A stretch of DNA of 64,000 nt from JANLVJ01 sp031363945 (GCA_031363945.1 JANLVJ010000078.1:1-64000), one strand, 5' to 3'. Positions 52,644 to 62,496 are shown, numbered from the stretch's first letter. Numbers and translations are program-made. Notes: a model not told the origin generated them from the sequence alone.

Positions 52644-53698
52644 TGAGAGAAATATTACCCGGTTCTCCCGCCCTTGAAAATTATTATTTTCCTGCAGAAT
52701 GGCATCCACATCGTGCCACCTGGTTAAGCTGGCCTCATAAAGAAGAATCATGGCCAGGTAAAATTGAAAGTATATTTTCTGCTATCTGCAGTTTTGTCAA
52801 AACACTGGCTAAAAACGAGCTTGTATGCCTCAATGTTTTACATCTTTCCATGAAAGATGAAGCCTGTATGCTGCTGAAAGCAGCAGGTGTAGATATGGGT
52901 AATGTGCAGTTTTTTTTAAATCCTACCAATGATGCCTGGTGCCGCGATTATGGGCCAGCCTTTCTTATAAACCCGGATGCGGAGGTAAAAAAAGTTATCG
53001 TTGACTGGAAGTATAATGCCTGGGGTAATAAATATCCTCCTTTTGATCTGGATGATATTATTCCAACCCTGATTGCTAGAGAACTAGGTATACCTGTCTA
53101 CTATCCAGACCTGATTATGGAAGGTGGTTCAGTTGAATTCAACGGTGCCGGCACCCTGATCACGTCTAAAGCATGCTTGTTAAATCAAAATAGAAACCCT
53201 GGGTACAGTCAAGAGCAGATTGAAAAATTCTTATATTCCTATTATGGTGTGCAGCAGGTACTCTGGCTTGGAGATGGGATTTGTGGAGATGATACTGATG
53301 GGCATATCGATGACATGACCCGTTTTGTAAATGAAGATACTGTACTTACTGCGGTCGAAAATGATTCAAGTGATGAAAATTACGAGGCCCTGCGTCAAAA
53401 TCTGGCAGCCCTTAAGACCATGCGTTTATTAAACGGTCAGCCACTGAAAATTATAGAACTTCCTATGCCAGGTGCCGTTTTTTACGAAGGGGTACGTTTA
53501 CCTGCCTCTTATGCGAATTTTTATATTGCCAATAAGACAGTTATCGTACCTGTATTTGATGATCAGAATGATGATGATGCCCTTAAAATCATCAGTTCAG
53601 TTTTTCCTGATCGAGAAATTATCGGTATAAATTCAGTTGATCTGATTTGGGGTTTGGGTAGTTTTCATTGCCTTAGCCAGCAGGAACCGCTGGTGTAG
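52643..53698 (+). CDS. aguA: Agmatine deiminase
   Basis: 351 aa guanidino-modifying enzyme of the Porphyromonas-type peptidyl-arginine deiminase family. It hydrolyses agmatine to N-carbamoylputrescine and ammonia. WCRDYGPAF, MEGGSVEFNG, DGHIDDMTRF and the C-terminal nucleophile C343 in GSFHCLSQQ are all present. There is no signal peptide or PPAD-like C-terminal domain. The start codon overlaps aguB by one base (TAATG). Confidence 0.95.
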   Translation: MREILPGSPALENYYFPAEWHPHRATWLSWPHKEESWPGKIESIFSAICSFVKTLAKNELVCLNVLHLSMKDEACMLLKAAGVDMGNVQFFLNPTNDAWCRDYGPAFLINPDAEVKKVIVDWKYNAWGNKYPPFDLDDIIPTLIARELGIPVYYPDLIMEGGSVEFNGAGTLITSKACLLNQNRNPGYSQEQIEKFLYSYYGVQQVLWLGDGICGDDTDGHIDDMTRFVNEDTVLTAVENDSSDENYEALRQNLAALKTMRLLNGQPLKIIELPMPGAVFYEGVRLPASYANFYIANKTVIVPVFDDQNDDDALKIISSVFPDREIIGINSVDLIWGLGSFHCLSQQEPLV

Positions 53699-53856
53699 TC
53701 TATTTTTGACTGGTAGATCAAGGTGTTTTTACCGTAATTATTTTATCATTATGAGTGATTATTCATTTTAAACTGTTTTTAATTAATTGTAAGAGGTTTG
53801 CAGCGATTTAGCTAAATTAGTTTCAAATCTACCACCAATCAATTAATCAAGAACGA

Positions 53857-55182
53857 ATGGAATCTGTAATAAAGCCAAACAAATTATTTACTTCGAGTTG
53901 CATAGCCTTACTGGTAACCGGACTTTCTTTTGGCATTAGAGCCGCTGCACTAGGCAGACTAGGCGTTATTTTTAACCTTGATGCAAGACAACTTGCCCTG
54001 ATTGCTGGTACAGCTTTCTGGGGTTTCCCGTTGGCCGTCATAGCAGGAGGGTTTCTGGTTGATGTAATCGGTATGAAGCGTATTCTGCAGCTGGCAGGTA
54101 TTTTTCATCTCATTGGTATTTTACTCTGGGTTTTTGCCGGAGGTTTTTGGAGTCTGTATATTTCAACCTTATTAATAGGTATAGCCAATGGTACTGTTGA
54201 ATCGGCCTGTAACCCGCTGGTAGCAACCATCTATTCAGGCAATAAAACCACTAAACTGAATCATTTTCACTTGTGGTTTCCAGGTGGAATTTTTATTGGA
54301 ACCCTTGTAGCCAGGTTATTTGAACTGGGTAATCTTGACTGGCGCATACAAGGGGCAGTAATGCTGATTCCTACAGCCATTTACCTCTATAATTTTGCCA
54401 GTCTCTCCTTTCCACCTACTGAACGTGTTGCATCAGGGGTTTCAACCGGGCAGATGTTTAAGGCTGTGCTGAGTCCATTATTTATTTTTATGATTATTCT
54501 GATGCTGGGTACAGCCATTACAGAATTATTTACCGGGCAATGGATTCCGCTTTTATTAGAGAATGTTACCAATAATGCGATTCTGATTTTAACACTGACA
54601 GCGGGGGTACAAATTCTGGGAAGAGCCTTTGCTGGTCCGATTGTGCATAAACTGAGCCCTACAGGGGTATTAATTATTTCTTCTGTATTATCAGCTACTG
54701 GTATCTATATGCTTGCTCATCTGACAGGAAGTACAGTATTTTTTGGCGCTTTTGTTTTTGGAATGGGTGTCACGTATTTCTGGCCAACCATGTTAGGGTT
54801 TATCTCTGAAAATATTCCTGAGTCAGGTGCCTTAGGTATGAACCTCATGGGTGGTGCAGGTATGTTTGCCATAAGCATCTATAGTTTCTTCATGGGCGGT
54901 GTCTATGACCGTATAGTAGCAAACAAACTACCGGCAGGTGCAATTCTTAACGATTACCATACTGCTGCCCCAGACTCAGTCATGGGTAAAATGCTGACGC
55001 AGGCTACAAGTCTTGCCGGGCCAGATATTCTGATGCGTACTTTTTTTATACCCTGCATTCTGATAGGAGCCTTCATTGTTCTTTATTTTTATATGAAAGG
55101 CAGGCCTAAACCTATTTTAACCAATAATTTCACCACTGAACCTACAGGTAGAATGCATGAAAATGCACAGGGTCTTGTATAA
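53857..55182 (+). CDS. MFS sugar transporter
   Basis: 441 aa with about twelve membrane helices; GFLVDVIGMKRIL is the loop 2-3 motif of the major facilitator superfamily. Position at the head of a carbohydrate gene cluster suggests it imports a sugar or a keto-sugar product, but nothing in the sequence fixes the substrate. 116 nt separate it from the next gene; expression might be shared or separate. Confidence 0.85.
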   Translation: MESVIKPNKLFTSSCIALLVTGLSFGIRAAALGRLGVIFNLDARQLALIAGTAFWGFPLAVIAGGFLVDVIGMKRILQLAGIFHLIGILLWVFAGGFWSLYISTLLIGIANGTVESACNPLVATIYSGNKTTKLNHFHLWFPGGIFIGTLVARLFELGNLDWRIQGAVMLIPTAIYLYNFASLSFPPTERVASGVSTGQMFKAVLSPLFIFMIILMLGTAITELFTGQWIPLLLENVTNNAILILTLTAGVQILGRAFAGPIVHKLSPTGVLIISSVLSATGIYMLAHLTGSTVFFGAFVFGMGVTYFWPTMLGFISENIPESGALGMNLMGGAGMFAISIYSFFMGGVYDRIVANKLPAGAILNDYHTAAPDSVMGKMLTQATSLAGPDILMRTFFIPCILIGAFIVLYFYMKGRPKPILTNNFTTEPTGRMHENAQGLV

Positions 55183-55298
55183 ATAATCTTTTACTCACAA
55201 GTAACACACAGGTTTATGCGTTATGACTAGTATTACCAGCACTGGTCAGGCAAATCAAATTGATTTTTTTATCTGCAGAATTTAATTAATAATAAAGC

Positions 55299-56459
55299 AT
55301 GAATCGCAAACTACGAATGGGTATGGTTGGTGGGGGAAAAAATGCCTTTATCGGAGCGGTTCACCGTATTGCTGCAAACCTAGACGGGCTTACAGAATTG
55401 GCCTGTGGTTGCTTTAGTTCTGACCCTGTAATCTCTTTACAATCGGGGAAAGATTTATTCCTGACAGAAAGCCGGATTTATTCAAGCTATGAAGTCATGT
55501 TCAAACAAGAGGCATTGCTGGATGAAAATGTTCGAATGGATTTCGTTACCATCGTGACCCCGAATAATGCTCATTTTGAGCCTGTGATGATGGCTCTTGA
55601 TGCCGGTTTTCATGTGGTTATTGATAAGCCTATTAGTTTTACTACGGCTGAGGCAATACAGATACAGAATAAAGTGATAGAAACTGGTCTGCTTCTTTGT
55701 CTGACGCATACATATTCTGGTTATCCACTAGTAAAACATGCACGAAAGCTTGTTGCTGACGGAGACTTGGGCCCGATTCGTAAAATTTACGTTGAATACC
55801 CACAGGGCTGGCTTAGCCGGCCTGAAGAAAACAGCAATAATAAGCAGGCTTCATGGCGCACAGATCCGGCAAGGTCTGGAAAAAGTGGATGTATGGGTGA
55901 TATTGGCACGCATGCTGCTCATCTGGCTGAATATATCAGCGGGCTGAATATTATTAAATTATGCGCCGATTTAAATAAGGTAGTAGAGGGTCGTCAGCTT
56001 GATGATGATGGGGCTGTGCTGTTAAAATTTGAAAATGGGGCCTCTGGCGTTCTTATTGCTTCGCAGGTGGCTGCGGGCGAAGAAAACCCTTTAACAATCA
56101 GGGTATATGGTATAAAAGGGGGGCTAGAATGGAACCAGATGGAGCCAAATACCCTGATCATGAAATGGCTCGACCAGCCAACTCAGCTCTTAAGAACCGG
56201 GGGGCCAGGTTTGTCTGACGCTGCCCACCTGAATACCCGTACTCCTGCAGGTCACCCAGAAGGCTATCTTGAGGCATTTGCTAATCTTTACCGTAATTTT
56301 TGCCTGAAGCTAAGTTCAGTCATTGATGGTGGACCTGAACCTTCAATTTATCAGGATTTTCCAAATGCCGAAGATGGGGTACGTGGCATGGCCTTCATTG
56401 ATAAAGTAGTAGAATCGGGCAGTTCGACTGTTAAATGGACAGATTTTAAAATTGAATAA
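55299..56459 (+). CDS. Gfo/Idh/MocA family oxidoreductase (cytosolic)
   Basis: 386 aa. An N-terminal Rossmann domain with MGMVGGGKNAFIGAVHR binds NAD(P); VTPNNAHFEPVMMALDAGFHVVIDKPI holds the family's (E/D)KP lysine. The C-terminal domain (SWRTDPARSGKSGCMGDIGTHAAHL) has the substrate-binding Asp and His. No signal peptide. It probably oxidises or reduces a sugar hydroxyl and lies 32 nt before a TIM-barrel isomerase gene, a common pairing. Confidence 0.9.
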   Translation: MNRKLRMGMVGGGKNAFIGAVHRIAANLDGLTELACGCFSSDPVISLQSGKDLFLTESRIYSSYEVMFKQEALLDENVRMDFVTIVTPNNAHFEPVMMALDAGFHVVIDKPISFTTAEAIQIQNKVIETGLLLCLTHTYSGYPLVKHARKLVADGDLGPIRKIYVEYPQGWLSRPEENSNNKQASWRTDPARSGKSGCMGDIGTHAAHLAEYISGLNIIKLCADLNKVVEGRQLDDDGAVLLKFENGASGVLIASQVAAGEENPLTIRVYGIKGGLEWNQMEPNTLIMKWLDQPTQLLRTGGPGLSDAAHLNTRTPAGHPEGYLEAFANLYRNFCLKLSSVIDGGPEPSIYQDFPNAEDGVRGMAFIDKVVESGSSTVKWTDFKIE

Positions 56460-56491
56460 AGATTTTAACCTGATTGCAAAAACCATTTTCT

Positions 56492-57544
56492 ATGAACACA
56501 ATTAAAGGTCCGGCGATTTTCCTGGCCCAGTTTCTTGGTGATGAAGCGCCCTTTAACTCACTTGATGCGATCTGTAAATGGGCATCTTCATTGGGTTATA
56601 AGGGTATACAACTACCTACAAATGATACAAGAATAATCGACCTTGAAAAAGCTGCTTCAAGTAAGGCCTATTGTGATGAGCTGGCAGGTAAAGTTAACGC
56701 ATATGGCCTCCAGATTACAGAGCTATCAACTCATTTACAAGGGCAGCTGGTAGCCGTTCATCCCGCCTATAATGAGCTGTTTGATGGTTTTGCACCATTT
56801 GCGATAAGGGGCGACTATAAGGCACGTCAGCAATGGGCCGTCAGTCAGCTGAAAAATGCTGCAAGGGCAAGCCTCAACCTGGGCCTGGCAGCACATGCAA
56901 GTTTTTCAGGAGCTTTACTCTGGCAAACAGTTTACCCATGGCCCCAACGCCCATCGGGTTTGGTTGAAATGGGGTTTAAAGAACTAGCTTCACGATGGCT
57001 CCCGATTCTGAACGAATTTGATGCCTGCGGTATTGACCTCTGTTATGAATTACATCCGGGTGAAGATTTGCATGACGGAATTACCTTTGAACGCTTTCTT
57101 GAGGCAACGGGCAATCACCCCCGGGCAAACATTCTTTTTGATCCCAGCCACTTCGTTTTGCAACAATTAGACTATCTTCAATTTATAGATTTCTATCATA
57201 CCCATATTAAAGCATTCCATGTCAAGGATGCTGAATTTAATGGTACTGGCAAATCAGGGGTTTATGGAGGATATCAGAATTGGGTAGACCGGCCGGGCAG
57301 GTTCAGGTCACTGGGTGACGGGCAGGTTAATTTTAAAGGCATATTTTCAAAACTGTCGCAATATGATTATCAGGGTTGGGCCGTTCTTGAATGGGAATGC
57401 TGCATTAAAAGTGCTGCTCAGGGTGCAGCAGAAGGCGCTCCTTTTATCGAGGATCATATAATAGAAGTGACTAAAAAAGCATTCGATGATTTTGCGGCAA
57501 CCGCATCGGATGATAATTTCAATAAAAAAGTATTAGGACTATAA
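56492..57544 (+). CDS. Sugar phosphate isomerase/epimerase-type TIM barrel
   Basis: 350 aa, cytosolic. I start it at the ATG at 56492 (MNTIKGPAIFLAQFLGD), since the six extra codons from a TTG at 56474 add an unconserved peptide. It has the xylose-isomerase-like (AP endonuclease 2) barrel: YKGIQLPTND, LCYELHPGED, NILFDPSHFV, HIKAFHVKDAEF and WAVLEWEC supply the Glu, Asp and His metal ligands. Its place beside Gfo/Idh and DUF1080 genes fits a role in 3-keto-sugar conversion. Confidence 0.88.
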   Translation: MNTIKGPAIFLAQFLGDEAPFNSLDAICKWASSLGYKGIQLPTNDTRIIDLEKAASSKAYCDELAGKVNAYGLQITELSTHLQGQLVAVHPAYNELFDGFAPFAIRGDYKARQQWAVSQLKNAARASLNLGLAAHASFSGALLWQTVYPWPQRPSGLVEMGFKELASRWLPILNEFDACGIDLCYELHPGEDLHDGITFERFLEATGNHPRANILFDPSHFVLQQLDYLQFIDFYHTHIKAFHVKDAEFNGTGKSGVYGGYQNWVDRPGRFRSLGDGQVNFKGIFSKLSQYDYQGWAVLEWECCIKSAAQGAAEGAPFIEDHIIEVTKKAFDDFAATASDDNFNKKVLGL

Positions 57545-57554
57545 AACTACAAAC

Positions 57555-58283
57555 ATGAATTATCTAAATTTATCAAGGCTCATATGCCTTTGTACGCTTG
57601 CAATGTTAATTCCTCATTTATCACATGGTCAGCAGCAGGTAATTACTGGCGCTGAAAAGGCTGCTGGCTGGCATTCTTTATTTAATGGGCTCAATACTTC
57701 TAATTGGAAAGGTTATAACCGGGAAGAAGTACCTTCAGAATGGAAGATTGCAGATGGGGTTATTTCTTTTAATCCAGAAAACAATGCAGACAACAGACCG
57801 AAAGATCTGGTGAGCAAGGAGACCTTCAAAGATTTTGACCTGTCACTTGAATGGAAAATTTCTCAAAATGGAAATAGCGGTATTTTATTTAATGTAGTTG
57901 AAAACCCAGCGTATGCAGAACCGTATATGTCAGGTTTTGAAATGCAGATTTTAGATAATGACGGACACCCTGATGGAAAAATTGAGAAACATCGGGCTGG
58001 TGATTTATATGATCTGATTAAATCAACATCAGAGCCAGTAAAGCCAGTAGGGCAGTGGAACCATATCAGGGTACTCTCGAAAAAGGGTCATTATACATTT
58101 TTTATGAATGGCGTAAAAATCAATGGTTTTCAGATGCATGATGCCAGCTGGAATAAACTGGTTGCCGGCAGTAAGTTTAAACAATGGCCTGAATTTGGCC
58201 TCGCAACTAAGGGTAAAATTGTACTTCAGGCGCATGGGAATCAGGTGTTTTTCAGAGCCATTAAGATTCGCAGATTATCATAA
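57555..58283 (+). CDS. Exported DUF1080 (3-keto-glycoside hydrolase-like)
   Basis: 242 aa with a signal peptide (CLCTLAMLIPHLSHGQQ). The body is the LamG-like jelly roll of DUF1080: WHSLFNGLNTSNWKGY, WKIADGVISFNPEN, DLSLEWKISQNGNSGILFNV, MQILDNDGHPD, PVGQWNHIRVL. Members act on 3-keto-disaccharides or 3-keto-glycosides. It is thus probably a periplasmic partner of the oxidoreductases in this cluster. It starts 10 nt after the isomerase gene and lies 9 nt before thuA-like. Confidence 0.88.
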   Translation: MNYLNLSRLICLCTLAMLIPHLSHGQQQVITGAEKAAGWHSLFNGLNTSNWKGYNREEVPSEWKIADGVISFNPENNADNRPKDLVSKETFKDFDLSLEWKISQNGNSGILFNVVENPAYAEPYMSGFEMQILDNDGHPDGKIEKHRAGDLYDLIKSTSEPVKPVGQWNHIRVLSKKGHYTFFMNGVKINGFQMHDASWNKLVAGSKFKQWPEFGLATKGKIVLQAHGNQVFFRAIKIRRLS

Positions 58284-58292
58284 ACAGGAACG

Positions 58293-59060
58293 ATGAATCC
58301 TTCTAATAACCGCTTCATAACCAGTTTTTTTCCGGCGCTGATTTGTTTAATAAGCCTGACAACTATGGCCCAGCAAAAGGGCCCGGCCATACTGGTATTT
58401 TCGAAAACCGGTGGTTATCGTCACGACTGTATCACGACAGGTAAATTGGCGATGTTAAAACTTGGAGTTGTGCACGGGTATAGAGTTGATACTTCTGAAA
58501 ATGCCAGCAGTTTTACAGCAGCAAATTTGAAAAAATACAAGGTTGTTGTGTTTCTATGTACCACTGGCACCGTGCTTGATACCCTTCAAAAGGAAGCTTT
58601 CAGGAAATATATCCAGGCCGGTGGAGGCTTCGTCGGCATTCATTCAGCTACTGACACAGAATACAGTTGGCCATGGTACGGGAAGTTGGTAGGTGCTTAT
58701 TTTAAAAATCATCCTTCAAACAGCCCCCTGGTAGGTGTTCTGAAGGTTGAAGACAAAAATAATCTGTCAACACATGAACTTCCCATGAGCTTTTCAAGAA
58801 ACGATGAATGGTATAATTTCAAGTATGTAAATCCAGACGATCATATGCTGGTAACTATAGATCAGACTACCTATAATTCGACACAGACAGAAAAAAACGT
58901 GATCGGTGATGATAAAAATCATCCTGTTTCATGGTGTCATAATTATGACGGGGGCAGGGCCTTCTATACTTCAATGGGACATTTAAAAAGTGCCTATGAA
59001 GAGCCTTTATTTTTAAACCATGTCTGGGGCGGTATTCAATATGCAGCAGGTAAAAACTAG
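58293..59060 (+). CDS. Exported ThuA domain protein
   Basis: 255 aa with a signal peptide ending near TTMAQQ. ThuA-like, with a GATase-type flavodoxin fold: ILVFSKTGGYRHDCI, VVVFLCTTGTVL, GGGFVGIHSATDTEYSWPWYG, PVSWCHNYDGGRAFYTSMGH. ThuA proteins occur in trehalose and other disaccharide utilisation loci and associate with 3-keto-sugar pathways; their exact chemistry is still uncertain. It follows DUF1080 closely in the same operon. Confidence 0.88.
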   Translation: MNPSNNRFITSFFPALICLISLTTMAQQKGPAILVFSKTGGYRHDCITTGKLAMLKLGVVHGYRVDTSENASSFTAANLKKYKVVVFLCTTGTVLDTLQKEAFRKYIQAGGGFVGIHSATDTEYSWPWYGKLVGAYFKNHPSNSPLVGVLKVEDKNNLSTHELPMSFSRNDEWYNFKYVNPDDHMLVTIDQTTYNSTQTEKNVIGDDKNHPVSWCHNYDGGRAFYTSMGHLKSAYEEPLFLNHVWGGIQYAAGKN

Positions 59061-59149
59061 CATACTCAGTGGTTATGGTATTGCTATAGTCTGATATAAT
59101 TTAACACGTACCTGAACATTTAAGGTTCAGCCGAACACAATCAATAGAT

Positions 59150-60037
59150 ATGAAAAGAAAAGATTTTTTACGTACAACATCACTCGCAGGTATTACCCTG
59201 TTCACTAACCCCACAGGTTTTTTCAAGTTTGACCCTTCAAGAGTAGGCGTACAGCTTTATACTGTCAGAGACCAGATGATGAAGGACCCGATGGGTACAT
59301 TGAAATCAATTGCTGAAATTGGGTATAAAGAAATTGAGCCTTCGGGTTATTATCAGGGTAAATTCTATGGTATTCCTCCTGCTGAATTTAAAAAAGCCTT
59401 AGATGATCTTGGCTTGACTGCTATAAGCGGGCACCATGGCTACTCAGAAAAAGATTTTGATCAGACCCTTGCAGATGCTGCTCTGATCGGCCAAAAGTAT
59501 CTTGTGATTCCTGTGCCGCCTGTAACTGTAAAACCGGGTACTGATTTCTTCAAGACCATGGATGATAAAACTGAGACTGACTTTATGAACCTGGCAGAAT
59601 TATTCAATAAGCTTGGAAAGAAAAGCGCTGCTGCAGGTCTGAAGTTATGTTACCACAATCATAATTTCGAATTCAAACCATTTGGTACAAAAACAGGCTA
59701 TGATTTACTGGTTGAACATACTGACCCTGCGATCTTCAATTTCGAAATAGATCTGTACTGGGTAACCAAGGCAGGTAAAAAGCCTCTTGACTTTTTCAAA
59801 CGCTATCCTGGTAGATTTAAATTATGGCATGTGAAAGATATGGAACAGGGGGCCGACCAGCATTTTGCCGCTGTAGGCACTGGGATCATTAATTTTAAAG
59901 AAATCTTTACGCATGCCAAACAAGCAGGTATGGAGCATTTTTTTGTTGAACAGGATAATTCTTACGGGCGTAATCCATTCGATAACCTGAAGACCAGCTA
60001 TTCAAATCTTTTGAAAATAGACAGAGTACGTTCTTAA
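59150..60037 (+). CDS. Exported sugar isomerase/epimerase-type TIM barrel
   Basis: 295 aa with an N-terminal export sequence (MKRKDFLRTTSLAGITLF, twin-basic KRKDFL rather than a full RR motif). The xylose-isomerase-like barrel has GVQLYTVRDQM, EIEPSGYYQG, LCYHNHNFEF, NFEIDLYWVTKAG, KLWHVKDM and FVEQDNSYG with the metal-binding Glu, Asp and His. The exported location suggests it processes an oxidised sugar outside the cytosol. A small inverted repeat, CTGAAC...GTTCAG, lies in its 89-nt upstream gap. Confidence 0.87.
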   Translation: MKRKDFLRTTSLAGITLFTNPTGFFKFDPSRVGVQLYTVRDQMMKDPMGTLKSIAEIGYKEIEPSGYYQGKFYGIPPAEFKKALDDLGLTAISGHHGYSEKDFDQTLADAALIGQKYLVIPVPPVTVKPGTDFFKTMDDKTETDFMNLAELFNKLGKKSAAAGLKLCYHNHNFEFKPFGTKTGYDLLVEHTDPAIFNFEIDLYWVTKAGKKPLDFFKRYPGRFKLWHVKDMEQGADQHFAAVGTGIINFKEIFTHAKQAGMEHFFVEQDNSYGRNPFDNLKTSYSNLLKIDRVRS

Positions 60038-60047
60038 TTTTCTTTAC

Positions 60048-60095
60048 AGAGCTTCCGCAAGGAAGCTCTCATTCATACAAACAACTATGTATGAA
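60048..60095 (+). terminator. Two tandem hairpins
   Basis: AGAGCTTCC/GGAAGCTCT (60048-60069) has a tight GCAA tetraloop; it is followed at 60072-60095 by TTCATACA/TGTATGAA, perfect 8-bp arms. Neither has a T run. They lie between the exported isomerase and the UbiA gene, so they may terminate or attenuate transcription. Confidence 0.5.
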
Positions 60096-60120
60096 CCCAT
60101 CTTGCTTGTAAATTAAATTT

Positions 60121-61047
60121 GTGAAAAAATTATTCGCACTAGTACAATTACTTCGTCCAGCTAATACGTTAACGGCCATTGCAGATATCTGGGCTGGCAT
60201 AGCTATTTCAGGAGCACTGGCAGGTATTGCTATTTCAGGTGGGCTTACAGGTTTCATTCATGACGAAAATATCAGGGCTATTATTTTAAAAATCGGTCTG
60301 CTCACATTTTCGACGATTGGACTTTATAGCGGAGGTACAGTACTGAATGATTATTTCGATGCAGATTTAAACAAGTTCAGCCGTCCTGAGATGCCTCTCT
60401 CATCAGGTCTTGTTACCCGTAAAACTGCAATGGTTTTAGGGCTTTTTCTTGTTTTGATGGGTATAATACTTGCCTTTTTTGCAGGTGTTGTCAGTGGCTT
60501 TATTTCTATGGCTGTTGCATTTTTTGTCATATTCTATAATGTATATGGTAAATATAATTCTGTAACAGGTCCTTTGAGTATGGGCCTTTGCCGTGGTGCA
60601 AATTTACTGCTTGGCATTAGCTTTATACCTCAGGCTATTGGTTTTAACTTCATCGTTATTTTGATCCCTGTTGTTTTCATAGCAGCAATAACTTCTCTGA
60701 GCCGTTATGAAACCCAGGGAGGTAACCGCCTAGGTATTCAGCTCGCAGGGTGGTTATATTTTCTGGTTATTTGCTACCTTATTACTATGTCAGTCATAAA
60801 TAATAGGTTTTTTCAAACCATTCCTTTTATAGGTGTGCTTTTTTATCTTTCCTTTAAACCCATCACCATCGCTTTCAGACTACCTACACTTCAAAACGTG
60901 GAGACTGCAGTGCGCTGGGGTATTCTGTCATTAGTCGTATTAAATGCTGCCCTTGCTGCAGCATTTTCAGGTTTTATACCTGGTATTATAATTCTAACCC
61001 TATTACCGGTAAGTTTTTATTTATCCCGTCATTTTTCATTAACATAA
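60121..61047 (+). CDS. UbiA-family prenyltransferase, EboC-like
   Basis: 308 aa with eight or nine membrane helices and a GTG start (no ATG near). The N terminus (LLRPANTLTAIADIWAG) and first Asp-rich motif NDYFDADLNKFSRPE (76-90) are typical of UbiA-type polyprenyl transferases. The second Asp motif is replaced by SRYETQGGNR (194-203), as in the EboC branch known from cyanobacterial and Bacteroidota ebo clusters; other ebo genes are not seen here. A 9-residue tandem duplication (AGIAISGAL, AGIAISGGL) lies near residues 25-42. The acceptor and prenyl donor are unknown. 12 nt separate it from the next gene. Confidence 0.75.
   Translation: MKKLFALVQLLRPANTLTAIADIWAGIAISGALAGIAISGGLTGFIHDENIRAIILKIGLLTFSTIGLYSGGTVLNDYFDADLNKFSRPEMPLSSGLVTRKTAMVLGLFLVLMGIILAFFAGVVSGFISMAVAFFVIFYNVYGKYNSVTGPLSMGLCRGANLLLGISFIPQAIGFNFIVILIPVVFIAAITSLSRYETQGGNRLGIQLAGWLYFLVICYLITMSVINNRFFQTIPFIGVLFYLSFKPITIAFRLPTLQNVETAVRWGILSLVVLNAALAAAFSGFIPGIIILTLLPVSFYLSRHFSLT
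60194..60247 (+). repeat. 27-bp in-frame tandem duplication
   Basis: GCTATTTCAGG recurs at 60202 and 60229, with flanking similarity over two 27-nt units, inside the first helix and loop of the EboC-like gene. The reading frame is kept. Confidence 0.6.
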
Positions 61048-61059
61048 AGAGTAAACAGC

Positions 61060-62496
61060 ATGGAAAAAAACCAGTCAAGAAGAGATTTTATCAAAACAAC
61101 GACAGCTGTTGCAGCTGGTTTTATGATTGTGCCAAGATTCGTTCTTGGTGGTAAAGGCTTTATCGCCCCCAGTGACAGGGTCAACGTTGCCGGTATTGGC
61201 GTTGGAGGAATGGGTTTTAACAATATGAAAAACCTTGGTGATTTTGCTACTGTTACCGCCCTTTGTGATGTAGATTTCGGGTATGCTTCTAAGGCGTTTC
61301 AGGCTTTTCCGAAAGCCACGCAGTTTCGTGACTTCAGAGAAATGCTGGCAAAAAAAGGTCGTGATATTGATGCGGTAGTTATTGCAACTCCAGATAATAC
61401 CCATGCGCTGATAGCTATGCATGCCATGGAAAGGGGAAAACATGTCTATGTTCAGAAACCACTTACCCATGATATTTTTGAAGCACGTGCCTTAACTGAG
61501 GCCGCATCAAAATATAAGAAGCTTGTGACACAGATGGGTAACCAGGGTCATTCAAATGAAAGTAATATTGAACTTGCTGAATGGGTCAAAGCTGGAATTC
61601 TTGGTGATGTAAATAATGTCGAAGTCTGGACAAACCGCCCGATATGGCCTCAGGGGCTGCCTTATCCAACAGCAGAAATGCCCCTGCCAAACGGTTTAAC
61701 CAAGGAAGGCTGGGACTTATGGCTTGGTCCGGCAGAATACCGGGCATTTAATGCAGCGATTTATCATTTTAAATGGAGAGGCTGGTGGCCTTTTGGTACT
61801 GGTGCATTAGGAGATATGGCATGCCATCTCGTAGATCCGGCTTTCAGAGCCTTGAATTTAGGTTATCCTACCTCAGTTGAAGCATCTTCAAGTACCTTCT
61901 ATGATCAGGACTTTCATGCGGCTGCTGAAACCTCAGAGAGTGCTCCCGGGTCGAGTAAAATAGTTTTTGAGTTTCCGGCACGCGGAAATATGCCCCCTGT
62001 AAAGCTCACCTGGACAGATGGCGGTATTATATTTGACCGTCCTGCGGGTTTAAAAGATACCGACCCACTAGGCTGGGATGGTGGTGGGGTGTTGCTGCAT
62101 GGTAGCAAGACCGAAGCTATGACTGGTTGCTATGGAGTAAATACTACATTGGTACCTTTTGAAAAAATGTCATCCTTTCAAAAACCTACTGCTTCATTAC
62201 GCCGCATTGCTGGTAATTCCGGCGGACATGAAAAAAACTGGATAGAAGCTATTCGTAAAGATGATCCATCTTTTGCATCCAGTCCATTCTCGTATGCTGG
62301 CCCGCTTACCGAGACAATTTTGCTTGGAAATATTGCCCTTCGTACAGCACATGTTAAAGGGTCCAATGGAAAAGCTGTATTAAATGGCCCAACAAGACTC
62401 CACTGGGATGGGCCGGGTATGAAAATTACGAATGTCGAAGAGGCTAACCAGTTTGTCAAGCGCGAGTACCGTAAAGGTTGGAACTTAAATTCTTAA
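61060..62496 (+). CDS. Exported Gfo/Idh/MocA family oxidoreductase
   Basis: 478 aa with a twin-arginine signal (SRRDFIKTTTAVAAGFMI), as expected for a protein exported folded with its NAD(P). VAGIGVGGMGFNN is the dinucleotide-binding loop, VIATPDNTHALIAMHAMERGKHVYVQKPL holds the catalytic lysine (QKP in place of EKP). MGNQGHSN and FGTGALGDMACHLVDPA follow. Periplasmic members oxidise sugars, so this enzyme could make the 3-keto-glycosides that DUF1080 and the TIM-barrel proteins act on. Confidence 0.9.
   Translation: MEKNQSRRDFIKTTTAVAAGFMIVPRFVLGGKGFIAPSDRVNVAGIGVGGMGFNNMKNLGDFATVTALCDVDFGYASKAFQAFPKATQFRDFREMLAKKGRDIDAVVIATPDNTHALIAMHAMERGKHVYVQKPLTHDIFEARALTEAASKYKKLVTQMGNQGHSNESNIELAEWVKAGILGDVNNVEVWTNRPIWPQGLPYPTAEMPLPNGLTKEGWDLWLGPAEYRAFNAAIYHFKWRGWWPFGTGALGDMACHLVDPAFRALNLGYPTSVEASSSTFYDQDFHAAAETSESAPGSSKIVFEFPARGNMPPVKLTWTDGGIIFDRPAGLKDTDPLGWDGGGVLLHGSKTEAMTGCYGVNTTLVPFEKMSSFQKPTASLRRIAGNSGGHEKNWIEAIRKDDPSFASSPFSYAGPLTETILLGNIALRTAHVKGSNGKAVLNGPTRLHWDGPGMKITNVEEANQFVKREYRKGWNLNS

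Noticed and set aside
61075..61470. 131-codon minus-strand frame
   Set aside because: Antisense to the exported Gfo/Idh oxidoreductase, no recognisable domain or start signal.
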